A program made the translations under genes and the position numbers. The notes beneath the pieces are model-generated. The model was not told the DNA's origin and made no database searches. It saw only the letters and a list, made by a program, of their open reading frames with translations. This document shows positions 1 through 10,904 of a stretch of DNA of 64,000 bases, one piece after another (positions within the stretch are counted from its first letter, which is position 1; each line of letters begins with the position of its first letter). This DNA comes from Blasia pusilla (Eukaryota; Marchantiophyta; Marchantiopsida; Blasiales): assembly GCA_050084515.1 (NCBI GenBank), contig CM114272.1:42222001-42286000 (forward strand), in the 5' to 3' direction.

Positions 1-2214
1 AATGGAGTTGTTGAGCGTCGAAACCGTACAGTGGTGGAGATGGAAAATTGTATGATGAAAGCACAAGGTTTGACAAAAGGATTTTGGGCTGAAGCTGTTA
101 ATACTGCCGTTTACATTCTAAATAGAAGTGCAACCAAATCAGTGCAAGGCATGACTCCTCATCAATCATACTAAGGTAATTTACCATCAGTCCAATATTT
201 CAGAACTTTTGGTAGTGAGTGCTTTGTACATATTCCTGAAGCATCCAAGACCAAGCTGGAGTCCAAAAGCAGGAAGTGCATCTTTATGGGATACAATGAT
301 GAGTCTAAAGCTTATCGCCTATGGTGTCCTAAGGCAAAGAAGATGCTTTTGAGTCCTGATGTGGTGCTCTAGGAACAGCCTCGTCAAGTAGCGAAAATCA
401 GTGGTCCGTCCACATTATCATCAAACGAAGAGATAACCCATCAGAGCACACCACCAATGTTTACACCAGATCATCAGGAAGAAGAATTTGGTGATGATTA
501 CAAAGAGCAGCCTACTCTTCCACTATGGTCATCATACCCTAAGTGGATAAACCACCTCTTGGATGGTAAGGATCCACCAGCAACTGATGAAGTTGTTACA
601 CATCCAAGGAGATCCAAGAGACTAGAGGAGCAGAATAGAGCTTCCGCATATCTCGTCAACATGGCCTTGATGACATAGGTCTTGAAGGTGGAAGAGCCAT
701 CATGCTTGGATGAGGCCCTTGCTCATCCTCAATGGAGAGAGGCCATGCAGATGGAGATGGATGCTATTTAGAGAAATGAAACTTGGACTTTGGTTGAGAA
801 GCCAAAGGATAGGAAGATAATAGGCACCAAGTGGGTGTACAAGACCAAGTACAAGTCGGATGGTACATTGGATAAATTCAAAGCGAGGTTGGTTGCACAA
901 GGATGCTCACAAATAAAAGGTTTTGACTACTATGAGACTTTTGCTCCTAGTGCAAGGATGACAACCATTCGAATTGTTCTAGCGGTTGCAGGAACAAGAC
1001 ATTAGTCTGTATACCAGTACGATGTGAAGTCTGCCTTTCTGAATGGGAGTCTCAAGGAGGAGGTATATGTTTCTCAACCATCAGGTTTTGAAACACCCGG
1101 ATCAGAAGAGAAAGTGTGTTTACTTCATCGAGCATTGTATGGGTTGAAGCAAGCCCCACATGTATGGTATCAACGAATAGTTACATTCTTCCGAGAGAAG
1201 GGTCTCATCAAGAGTCCATCAGAAGCAAATTTGTATGTGTTTTGCAAAGATGGGATGTATATGTTGATAGTCTTGTATGTGGATGATCTTATCATCACAG
1301 GAGACCATAGTAAGAAAATAGAGGAAATGAAGGGAGTGTTGAAATCCGAGTTTGAAATGTGAGATTTAGGTCTTTAGCACTACTTTATAGGGCTGGAGAT
1401 TTGGCAACAGTCAGATTCTATTTTTCTCTCTCAGCAAAAGTATGCTAGAGAAATCTTGAAGGCATTCGGGATAACCGAGTGTAAGGCATTGGTCTCACCA
1501 ATGGAGGTAGAGTTGAAACTCTCGATGGAGGATGTTTCATCATTGGTAGATGCAAAGTTGTACAGAAAGCTTGTAGGCAGTTTGATATTTTTGTGTAACA
1601 CTAGACCAGACATTAGCTTTGTTGTGGGAGTGTTGAATAGGTTCTCATCTAAGCCTCGTGAGAACCATTGGAAGGCAAGGATGCGTGTATTGAAGTATAT
1701 CAAAGGCACTATCGAGTACAGCATCACCTATGGAGTAGGGACGGAAATAACAGGTTTTTGTGACTCGGATTGGGTAGGAGATTCAGATTCTCGAAGATCA
1801 GTTTCGGGTTATTGCTTTTTGGTAGGATTAAGTGTGGTGTCATGGGTCAGCAAGAAGCAACCTACAGTGGCAGTTTCTTCTACCGAGGCAGAGTACAAGG
1901 CGGCTTGTTATGCTTCTTGTGAAGCAGTATGGTTGAGATGGATATTGGAGAACATAGGAGAAGCACTAGAAAGTGCTACTGTAATGTGGTGTGACAATCA
2001 GAGTGGCATTGCCATAGCACATAATCGTGTGTTTCATGCTCGTACAAAGAACATAGAGATCCAATATCATTTTGTTCGTGAATTGATCAAGAGAGAGGTT
2101 TAGAAGTTAGTCTATTTTCCAACAGAGGATAACCGTGCAGACATCTTCACGAAAGCTTTGAGCAGAGATCAGCTTCACCGACATCTGAAGGGTCTTGGCA
2201 TAGGTCCAAGATAG
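1..2214 (+). pseudogene. Ty1/copia polyprotein remnant A (integrase end, RT, RNase H)
   Basis: The window opens inside the integrase core (NGVVERRNRTVVEM) of a Ty1/copia polyprotein and follows it to its natural end at the stop at 2212-2214. In order: integrase C-terminal part to about 370; a variable linker; reverse transcriptase from about 700 with [25 protein letters not shown] and the catalytic [10 protein letters not shown] at about 1275-1305; RNase H with CDSDWVGD, SSTEAEYKA and ADIFTKALSRDQ to the end. Family knowledge: this enzyme set copies and inserts the element through an RNA intermediate. Seen directly: all 2.2 kb lie in one reading frame with no frameshift, but eight internal stops (172, 370, 676, 769, 1003, 1360, 1375, 2101) destroy it. 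The 5' half lies outside the window. Family assignment is certain, subfamily not assigned. Confidence 0.95.
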
Positions 2215-2238
2215 TAGTCCACATGAGATTGGATATTG

Positions 2239-2700
2239 AGGGGGGCTGTTGGATTCTCAACATCCACTTCTCTGAGCATCATTAATCTGATCGGCCCCCT
2301 TGTATGAGGAGAAGCCTAGATTGATGGTTCCAACTTACACGTCGAAGGAGTCATAGTAATATGACGTAGGTGGTTTCAGGAGTAGAGTTACTAGGATTAT
2401 CTAACCGTATATTGCATCAGGGTGCTATTTTTATTATCCAATAAAAATTTTGCTATTTTTATTGGATAATAAAAATAGCAAATTTTTCTATTAATAGAAA
2501 CGAAGAAAAATAGGTAAAAACCCTAGTTTCCCGAGTAGTGAAATAGTCGGGAGCCGCAGCGGTAGCGCATCCTCGTATGTCGAGTTATCTCCATGTTCAG
2601 GTTCCATCGAAGCTCTTCTATGAGCGCATGGACGGACTAGGCCACTTTGTATCTCTAAGTTTTGTAAAGATTTCAATGATATGTCCCTTTTTTGGTTTTC
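2239..2700 (+). repeat. Polypurine tract and 3' LTR of copia remnant A
   Basis: A purine-rich tract (GAGGGGGG, from 2239) follows the pol stop and is directly followed by TGTTGG at 2247, the usual start of a copia LTR. The LTR runs into a region containing a long palindrome. Its 3' end is not clear; it must lie before the CACTA-derived exon at about 2767. No 5' LTR is available for comparison, so the end is a guess. Confidence 0.7.
2424..2479. repeat. Perfect 25-bp inverted repeat within the LTR
   Basis: Positions 2424-2448 and 2455-2479 are exact reverse complements of each other, separated by a 6-base loop. The arms are AT-rich and contain TTATCCAATAAAAAT. It would form a very stable hairpin in RNA or cruciform in DNA. 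It may be part of the LTR transcription end region or a small insertion. Confidence 0.9.
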
Positions 2701-2766
2701 TTAGTTAATAAAGGATGTACGTTTTAATATATTGACGAGTGCAACTTTTTCTTGGCGATAGTTGCA

Positions 2767-3043
2767 GTTGCGTATTGGAGATCATATTCATCTCACTAAA
2801 CCAAAGTTGAGCGAGATGGTCCTCGGCTCTGGAGTTATTACATGTTTTGGAGGCAGAGAAAAGTTCCATGGGAATGACATTCCACTTGGCATGGTGAGAA
2901 TCAACTTGACAGATGTCACCAATCCAGATTATATCCTTTGGACTCCCAATATAGATGATGAACCGCCTCAAGTAACTTTTGGTGATGCATTAGATTCGAC
3001 CATGCTTTGGCGAGAAATGCATACAAGGAAGTGTGCTGGTTAG
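2767..3043 (+). pseudogene. CACTA (En/Spm) transposon protein, last exon fragment
   Basis: An open stretch after a plausible splice acceptor (pyrimidine-rich tract ending TTGCAG at 2766) reads LRIGDHIHLTKPKLSEMV, then a VTFGDALDSTMLW motif before the stop at 3041-3043. This resembles the plant transposase Ptta/En/Spm (DUF8039-like) tail, in which a Gly-Asp-Ala motif precedes a short C-terminal end. The protein match alone is weak. It is supported because the segment is followed by CACTA subterminal repeats and a clear CACTA terminus at 4253. The 5' part of the gene is missing, probably cut off by copia remnant A. It may be non-functional. Confidence 0.5.
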
Positions 3044-3672
3044 AACTACCTACTATCCATTTTTTAAGTTAGAGAAGTGTTCAAACTGTTATTGTTGATC
3101 AGTTTAGATCATTTTCACACACTTTTGAAACATCTTCACTGTCTCTTATCCTTCGGTGCCCAAAATGGTTTATATAACAGGATCAGACCTTGTTTTTTTG
3201 TTCACACCATATGTCTTTTTGTAAGTCATGGATCTAGAGTAAATGTATAAGACATGTGAAGCTTCTCTTCTGTTTTATTTGTTCTTATGTCGAGTTGCAC
3301 CAAAAAAATGGCCAAGAACAATTTTTAATCAGGTTTTGTACTTGTTTCAACTCACTTGCATGATTCACATTTTACATATAATCAAAGCAAGTTGAACTTG
3401 CTTGGCCATCATTCAAGTGCTGGCCTAATTGTTATTGTTTTCTAATCTTGTTGGAATAAATTGATATGATTTTGAATTGTATTTCAAGAAGTCATAGTTG
3501 AATGACTGACCAAGTTATTCTCGCTAGATTGCATGAGATTTGAGTCACAATGTCATAACTACCGCAGTCCTACAAGCATGACTACGGAAGTCAGAAAAAA
3601 AACATACATGCCAAACTACTCACAATAAAATGACTCATTGAGTTGAGAGATCCTAACTGCTGGTCATGACAC

Positions 3673-3894
3673 AATGATTCTCACACTCATATACATCTGA
3701 AACCCTAAATTTTACTCATTTAATGACTAGGCCAATAAACTTTAATGACTATCGTAGTTCAATTACCTAACCAGTCCTTATAAAATGACTCTCACAATCA
3801 TATATGGACCAAGCCCTAAATTTTACACATTTTATGACTAGCATGGTCAAATTTAATGATTGCCTTAGTTCAATATCCTAACTAGTAGTCATGA
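3673..3894. repeat. Two tandem ~111-bp subterminal units
   Basis: Positions about 3673-3783 and 3784-3894 are degenerate direct copies. Each holds AATGAyTCTCAC, then CCCTAAATTTTAC, then TTTAATGA, then CTAACyAGT at matching offsets. They lie in the subterminal region of the CACTA element and enlarge its set of TGACT sites. Confidence 0.75.
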
Positions 3895-4253
3895 GAACAT
3901 GACTTCCATAGTCATAGAAGTCCCTCATACTAGCTTACTATGTTAGACATATCATAACAACTATAAATTTTGTCCTTTTTCCACGTCTTATGCTGACATG
4001 TCACATCACTATAGTGTTTTTCCATGTCACTAACCTGATATGTTAGTCCTCCCTGTATGACTGAACCATTGAGTCATATAGGAAGGAAAATGCTTCCATT
4101 TCATAAAACTATTGTAGTTGCCCTAGTCATTACAAATCTATGACTTGGCTTTTGTAACTGAACGAGTCACTAGTCATTCCTAGTCGTGGACTGTGATATA
4201 TGACTGAGATGAGTCATATATCCTAGTCATAAGACACAGTTTTTCTTCTAGTG

Positions 4254-5984
4254 AACTCACACGCCCGTCCAAGTTTCCTACATCATCGCAACCTAGCTGC
4301 TATAAGATCATCTAGCAGGAAACCAATTAAGTGACGTGCTACCTCTAGCATATGCCACTAACTAACATATGGGGAGAATCCCAATCACCTCCTCAAAAAT
4401 GCCTCAATCAAGCCTTAACCTCTCTATGGCCGGCCTTCCCACCCCACGTATAACGAAGACATCATCATGGAAGGAGAAGTAGTTGATACCAAGAGATCTT
4501 GTCCATAGGGTGAAGTGTGATCCTAGCTAGGGGGAGGAGGAAAGCATGATGGAGGTCATCCCGGATAGCATAAGAGATCCTATGGAACACCCTTGGGCAA
4601 GGAAAATGGGTCGAGAAGAGACCTATGATGTTGCCAAGGTACGTGCGTCCTCAACCAATCCCATACCTCAAGATGTGGTGATGATGCAAGAAGCACTGGA
4701 GAGCATCCATGTTTGACTAGAGGAATCACCCATCCAAATCTATCAAATTCAGGATGCTTTTCCGCTACGTGTTTCCAAATTTTTGAACAAGGGAAGAATT
4801 CGGGACAACAAGAGCATTTTGTATCATGACTAGACAACCCACAAGTCCCTACACAGAGTGCTGATATGGGTTACGGTATGGATACAACCCACCAAGAAGA
4901 GAACATAATCCCCTCCATCAATACAAATCCTAGGAGATAAACCCCACCAAAATCGTCCATATTTCCCCCATTCAAACTAGCAATCATGGTGATCAACTCT
5001 CTTCATGTCCGCATTAATGATCCCCTTGGAATAAACTCTCATCTATCTTCACCGCCTTGGACTTCTAGTCCCAAACATAACTAGCGGCTTCATGGTGATA
5101 ATAAGGATGTGGAAAGAGAATAGGTAAATGCAAATGAAAAATATGGGAAAAAGATCTAGGTAAGGATGAAGTGATAGCAACACCATGAATTAAGCACGAG
5201 TAAGAAATAAGTATAAAAAATGAAGATGAACATAGAAGGGAGGGAGGGGTCAATGAAAGGAAGTTACATAGGGAGCGTACACTACATGACAACATGTGAA
5301 ACCCTAATGCCTACACAAGAATGTGAAACCCTAATATGGGCATAGATCTATAAAATGAGATAAAAATAAAAATACTTCACTATATGAATCATGGTGCAGA
5401 TCAAAACCAAGAAGAAGACCTGCTCTTCGTTTTGGTAAATTACATGACGCATCATCCTTTCTGTCCTCTCCTTCTCATCCTTGTCCATCCCTCCATAGTT
5501 GCTCGTCTGCTTCGTACCTGTCAAGCTTCCCACCTTCCATGCAGGGCATGACATAACTAGCCAAGTTATATACCTACCATACATGACATATGAAAATGAG
5601 CATGAAAGTTTCCATGAGAGTGCTCAAAGTGGCAACATTTAGGGTTTGCACACACGGAAAATATCATGATGGGTCAACTCACACAGTATTACTCATTGGC
5701 TGGCTGGAGCAGCAGAGCTCCTTATCGCAAGGATTCCGATTTCTATAATACTTGTAAAATTTTGGTAGGATGCTAGGTTTTAATTATTGTATATCTTTAA
5801 TTACGTTATATCTGTAATTATTTTTTTATTCCTTTGTTCTAGCCTATATAATTGTTGTGTATAACTAATCATGAAAAATACATGAGTAGACAACTAAATG
5901 CCAACTTTTTACAAGGTTTAATTAGAGATTTATTAATAGTTACTATAAATGCGGGATGAAGAAGAAGTTGAAATCTACGTAGAT
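4254..5984. other. Unassigned intergenic sequence
   Basis: No recognised protein, RNA gene or transposon end. Several short open frames occur on the minus strand (for example 4580-4837 and 5065-5295) but show no recognisable domain. The region is moderately AT-rich and follows the CACTA terminus. Confidence 0.5.
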
Positions 5985-8400
5985 TAAAAGGTAATTAAGA
6001 GTTGGATGCAATTAGTGGAATATGTGAAATGAAAACACAATCCCTGATATTTTTCCGTCGATAATTTTTGCATCTATCAGATGTCGCATAAATTTGCAAA
6101 CCACCAATCGAGTATTTTTTTTTTATCCTTTCAAGCCATTCTTATTTTGTAAAAGCATGATTTGGTGCACCAATCTTCAAACAAAAATAATGTGGAGGTA
6201 GGGCAGAAGGCAAGTATATGTTAAAAAATTCTTTGGGGTAGATATAACTCGTTTCCTTGGTTGGAACAAAGTCGCAACTGAGGTTAATATGCTTCTAAAG
6301 ACAACATCACAAATATGTAACAAAATGATTTCAACATATACATCTAGAAAAGTAATCCCAGAAAAATGACATATTATAAAAAGACATAAGTGTTATCTCC
6401 TCCTCGGGAATCGCAACAACATTTTAGCGTTTATATCATTGACATCTCTATTTCTTTGCATCAAAAGAGTAGTGTCTCTTAAAAAGTTGATATCCAAAAG
6501 TTTGCGAAGATCGGTTCCATAAATTATATCAATCAGATCGCTCATATTCTTCCTTTCAATTTCAATTTGGTATGGTAATTTTATGAAGTCATCTCCCTAG
6601 TTTGAGGGCAAAGGTATAAGATCCTCTCCCCCCTCCAATAACCAATCAGTGTGATTGTTGTTGATCACGTATTTGACCTTCTAGCCTTCAAAATATCATG
6701 TTTATTGTTAGATCATCACTCTTACATAAGATCATAACCTTGATCTCTTTAAAGTCGCTTGGATAATTGTACAACGATTTCCATGATGAACAATAGGCAG
6801 GATTTGTTGAAAATCACCACCAAATATCATGAGCTTACCGTCAAATAGTAGTTGCCTTATGTCATCGGAGATCACTCCCTTAGTATCTTGTAAGATACGA
6901 TTCACTGCCTCAAATGCATGAGGATGAGTCATAAATGTTGTATCCCATATAATAAGCCTTGTACGTCAAATTCAACGAGTTGCATCATTATTGATTGGTA
7001 AACTATAATTACATAAAAAAATCTCACTTTAACTTTTAACATACCTACATTATTAAAAGAGGATGGGTTAGAGGAAATCCTCCTCAAGTGTTGATACATG
7101 TCCTTTAAGGCTTCTTATAATGTTGACACATGTTTCTTTAAGAGAGGAAGTTGAATTAAGATGATTAAATTAAATGAGTAAGAGAGCTTTTTAAAATTTG
7201 AAGATCACTTGTACATAGCACAAGCACCAACTAGTGAAAATTTGCAGATAAGAGGCCACATCACTTTATCTTAATGATAGTAATTATAATTCATAGATAT
7301 TTAAATGTATACTTAATTACTTACAAGTAGAACTCTAATAAAAATTGATGGGAATTTTGAAGCGTAAATGTGTTGTACACCCATAATATAATCACAAAAC
7401 AACTATTCTAGATGATACAATAACTAAAGTTATTTCTACTACACTTCTTACACTTGCAAGGAGAAGAATCTTTTCCCTTCTACCACGAACATCAATGAAA
7501 AACAATTGTGGAGATGGTAGAAAATTTTGGTATATATTCTTGAGTTCATCCTATATAGCATCTCAAACATCACGGTTTTTTTATTCAATTGTATTTTACC
7601 CAATGTGGCTATTTCAAGTAATATCTTTGTATTATTCATTAGTTCTTCTTCCTCTTAATATGAATGGGAATTAAGAGTTTCCAAGTTAGCTTGCACCATA
7701 TTTGGAAAATTAGACAATGACTTCCCTTGATCTTGTAAGTAAAAATGTAATTTAAGTAATGCACGATTAATTATGGAAGCATAAAGAAGGACGAATAGGA
7801 ATTCAATTTTTTTGCAATAACAAAGTTGAGAGGATGTTAGAAATTTATTTATATAGGAAGTTTAGAAAGGTCTAATGATATTAAATTAAATATGAAAAAG
7901 AAAAAAAAATCAATCTATTGGGATATGAATAAGAACTACTTCACATCATTCATATCAGAGATCAACTATGAATGGAGTGAGAAATTGTTGTAGGTTGTAT
8001 GAGTATGCTGTAAGCTAAAATAATCGCAAACAATTAATGTAGCAAAGATCTAGTGTGGATATAGGAAGCCACTTCAAAACAAGAGAAGGCTTTTCTATCA
8101 TCCTTTATAAGTGCTCATTTGGATAGTAGCCTCCTTAAATGTTGGAAATAATACTCCATCGATAGTTCTTAATAAAAAAGCATAAAAAGTTGCTACTCTA
8201 ATATGATGAAGGAGTAATCTGGACCAATGACATTCACCTTCACCGATTAACATGTATATTCTGTTAGCTTATGGAATTTTAACCCAATGTAGAAGTAAAC
8301 AATATAAAAAGAGTAAGTGTTTACTTAGATGCGTAAGATGTAAGTGGCCACTATGATGTCCGCAACCATTTCTTTGTTCTTTTCTTTGGAACCATTGCTT
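5985..8400 (-). pseudogene. Decayed Helitron linker and Pif1-like helicase
   Basis: Read on the minus strand, fragments in several frames follow the Helitron protein at 47790-50300 in order. These are: a linker segment at 8330-7960 (GEGECHW and FAIILAY-like pieces); LQDQGKSLSNF at about 7725; a damaged Walker A region at about 7520-7440 (PSPQLFFID, then a degraded P-loop); the KIPIN segment; an intron; then TRLIIWDTTF (Walker B area), LMIFGGDFQQILPIV, a QRNRDVNDIN segment, PPHYFCLKIGAP and SHIPLIAS, where it stops near 5985. The final helicase motif (INKSQGQTLE) is missing. The conserved intron is at 7003-7320. Many stops and frameshifts show it is dead. Family knowledge: Pif1-type helicases unwind DNA during Helitron rolling-circle transposition. 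Confidence 0.85.
7044..7234 (+). mobile_element. Tiny non-autonomous Helitron inside the helicase intron
   Basis: A 191-bp element with a Helitron-like 5' end (CCTACATTATTAAAAGAGG, a one-base variant of the usual TCTA...TTAAAAG start). Its 3' end has a short hairpin (CTTGT at 7208-7212 pairing with ACAAG at 7220-7224), then CACCAACTAG and a host T. It sits between an A and a T, as Helitrons do. It lies on the strand opposite to the surrounding Helitron gene and within its intron. Removing it reduces the intron from 318 to about 127 bp, close to the 114-bp intron of the homologous copy at 49142-49255. Confidence 0.7.
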
Positions 8401-10413
8401 ATTACTCCAATATTAGCAAGAAGGATGGGTCAAAATCCCTCAATTGGATGGTTGTACCGGCCTTGTGTGCCCGTGAGATTCTAACTTGACAATGAATGTG
8501 AAAGCGGGCCCTCGAGGTATAGTCAGGGCTTGAGGTGCATTTGCACCATTTTGAACTTAAGAAGGGAGGATTTTGAGCAATCCCTATTTTCTAGCATCGT
8601 CACTCTCTACGTGGGTTGCTCCTCGATGGTTGTCTTTCTCCCTCCGACAAGGAATCTTTTGTGCTTGCTCCTTCTCATAGCAGAGTTTGCCATGCTTAAT
8701 TGAGTCTTACTTAGTAGGTTTACACTTGAAGGAGCGCTTTGCAAGGAGTGGGAACCATGGGGAAATTTGAAGATTTGTTTGGGAACCTTGGGAATGTGCT
8801 CACAAGTGCACTCTCAAGTTAGGCCTTTCGGATTGTATCTTGAGAGAGAATGTATTAGAGTAAAATCTATGGGATTCATATGTTTTGCAAAAATGAAAGA
8901 AAAGTGTAGATGGTTCTTTTATATATTGCTCATAGTGGAACTTTACATTACACCAGAACTCTCGATGTTCACTAACACACGGTAACGCTTCTAGCCTACC
9001 TTTTGTCTATTTCCTGCATGGCTTCCCTCTCCCTCATTTCTGGTTCCCCTCTCTTCAATGATTAGGGTTGTCACATGCTCTTCCTCTGAAGAGCAAGTAT
9101 TTGCAAGGGTTTCAAGTCTCTTCATTGCTTTGCATATTCCATTCGATAGATTTCCTTCTGGCCCTCTCCCATTGTATGATGGAGAGTAAATGAGCTCTTG
9201 CATGTCCCGACCCCTTGCTCCTCATTTATGAATGATCGAACTGACCTTGGGTAGTATCTAGTGTTTGATCTTGGAGCTTTGGGTAGAGTAAAGCTTACGT
9301 TGAGTATCCATTTTTGCAATTGGACCTCTCCTAGCATCTCTAAAGGGACTTTCATATGAATAACTCAATGTCAGTCCCCATGTGGAGGTTTCTTTGCACT
9401 CTAATTCCAAAAAATTAGTTTGGAGTTCAATAGCACTACTTTTTCCTCTGAGATGGATTGCCAGTCATGGCTATACTTGTCTCTATCAGGTGACTTCCCT
9501 CCATAGTGCTTTTTGGAAGAAGATAGGTGAGTGCAGGGTCTTCGCTTCTTTCCCCCTCTTTGTAGAGACTTCATGGTTGTCTTTTTAAAAGTCATTTTTA
9601 CTCACCTTCCACACTTGCAACGAAGACAAAACTTAAATTTAATGCGTATGATTAATTTGTGGATTTTTGGCAATGTGTGTCCTGGTGATAGAGACATTTG
9701 AGAGCAATAGAGCTCGTCCTGGAACCTACCAAGATGTTGCTTGTCTAAGAAATATGCATCAAGTAGAAGTGTGGAATATATACATAAATTTGTTAGAATT
9801 AGAAGTGCCTCAAAATGTAAGAATGTAACAATAGTTAAAAAATAGGTACGAAGATAATGCGGAATTGAATAGATTAATGTTAGGTTACAAAGGAGCATGG
9901 TATAAGCTAAAGAAACTTGTAGAATTGAAGCAAATGCTAAAAAAGAAATTCCAACCCTCACCATTGTCTTTACATGAATGACTTGTCTAAAAACAATCCT
10001 TACTAAAAATGTCACTTAAGGGACCATCTAATAATGCATATATATATCCGTAGAAAGTGACCCCTTGATTAAGGAATAAAATCCTAAGGCGACGTTATAT
10101 TTGAGGCCATAAAAATTCAATAGATGTCATTTCATTCAGTGGTAATTGTCAAGAAAGTATCCTTCGATGTTATTTGAATGCAAGAAAATTTTACTAGCCA
10201 TGCAATAAAAGAAACATCAATTTTTGCCCTAAATGTAAGTGTGTAAGGGGACAAGTATCGAGATGTCGCTCACTCTGGAGGAACACATGTTGCAATTCAA
10301 AACATTTGTTACACAAGAGGCTTGTCATCAATAATAGTACATATTATGAGAGGAGTCTTGCATAAATTTATGGCTTCATATTGTAGGAATTACTAAGAAA
10401 AGAATATCTTTTA
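8401..10413. other. Unassigned intergenic sequence
   Basis: No gene or transposon is recognised. The longest open frame (9602-10015, minus, 137 codons) is hydrophobic but has no known domain. The stretch 8990-9600 is CT-rich on the plus strand. Confidence 0.5.
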
Positions 10414-10440
10414 TCTATACTATTATTAAAGAATGCCTTT
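10414..10440 (+). mobile_element. Possible Helitron 5' terminus
   Basis: The sequence A|TCTATACTATTATTAAAG resembles the 5' end of plant Helitrons (TC start, CTA, then TTAAA). It stands directly before a LINE-derived segment. No matching 3' hairpin and CTRR end was found downstream, so it may be chance in AT-rich DNA. Confidence 0.3.
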
Positions 10441-10585
10441 TTGATTTTAGAACGTCTCTCCTTTTGATGATCTCACGAGGATTGGTGATCCTCAAGTCGC
10501 CTACGGCATTCTCTCATCATGTTTTGCTCGTAGACCTGGTTATCTTTGTAGAACAGTTTGGACGTCTAGTCATCTTTCTACCCTC

Positions 10586-10590
10586 TATAG
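10586..10590. repeat. Target-site duplication TATAG (left)
   Basis: TATAG immediately precedes the copia LTR at 10591 and matches 13465-13469 after the other LTR. Confidence 0.9.
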
Positions 10591-10902
10591 TGTGGAAAAT
10601 TGCTAAATAAGCATAATTGGTGGAAAACGGCTCTCACACTCACACCCCACCATGGAGAACAAAATTTGCAATGAGAGAATAAGTGGAGGTTGGTCCCCTT
10701 CTTAATTATATAGGGTATGTACAAGCAACCCTAACCCTAACCTTAATCATAGTCTCGAGTTAGACTAATTGTGATTAACTAACCCTAGTTAAGATAATAG
10801 CGCTTAACTGACTAACCAAGATTAAGCTTCCCTACTTCGTGTTAGTACCAAATCTAGCAGTTCAGGTGTCTCATGAGTTTGACTATAACTCAATCTTCAA
10901 TA
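10591..10902 (-). repeat. 3' LTR of copia element B (312 bp)
   Basis: On the plus strand it begins TGTGGAAAATTGC and ends CAATCTTCAATA. It is nearly the same as 13153-13464 and as the LTR at 25558-25871. The polypurine tract lies next to its inner end at 10903-10912. Confidence 0.93.
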
Positions 10903-10904
10903 CT

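Larger units (their letters stand above)
2767..4253 (+). mobile_element. 3' portion of a CACTA (En/Spm) DNA transposon
   Basis: The right end reads TTTTTCTTCTAGTG, ending at 4253. Its reverse complement, CACTAGAAGAAAAACTG, is a classic CACTA terminal inverted repeat. From about 3490 to the end the sequence is packed with TGACT/AGTCA motifs in both orientations, as expected of the subterminal repeats that bind the CACTA accessory protein. The gene fragment at 2767-3043 lies inside. The left end is not in place: the copia element upstream interrupts or truncates it, so the 3-bp target duplication cannot be checked. Confidence 0.8.

Noticed and set aside
4580-4837. Minus-strand frame with C-x-C-C and H-x4-H spacing like a zinc finger
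   Set aside because: The ligand spacing does not match a known finger and no adjoining exon or homologue could be recognised.
9602-10015. 137-codon hydrophobic open frame on the minus strand, membrane-protein-like
   Set aside because: No recognisable family, biased composition from AT-rich DNA, no splice or start context; most likely chance.
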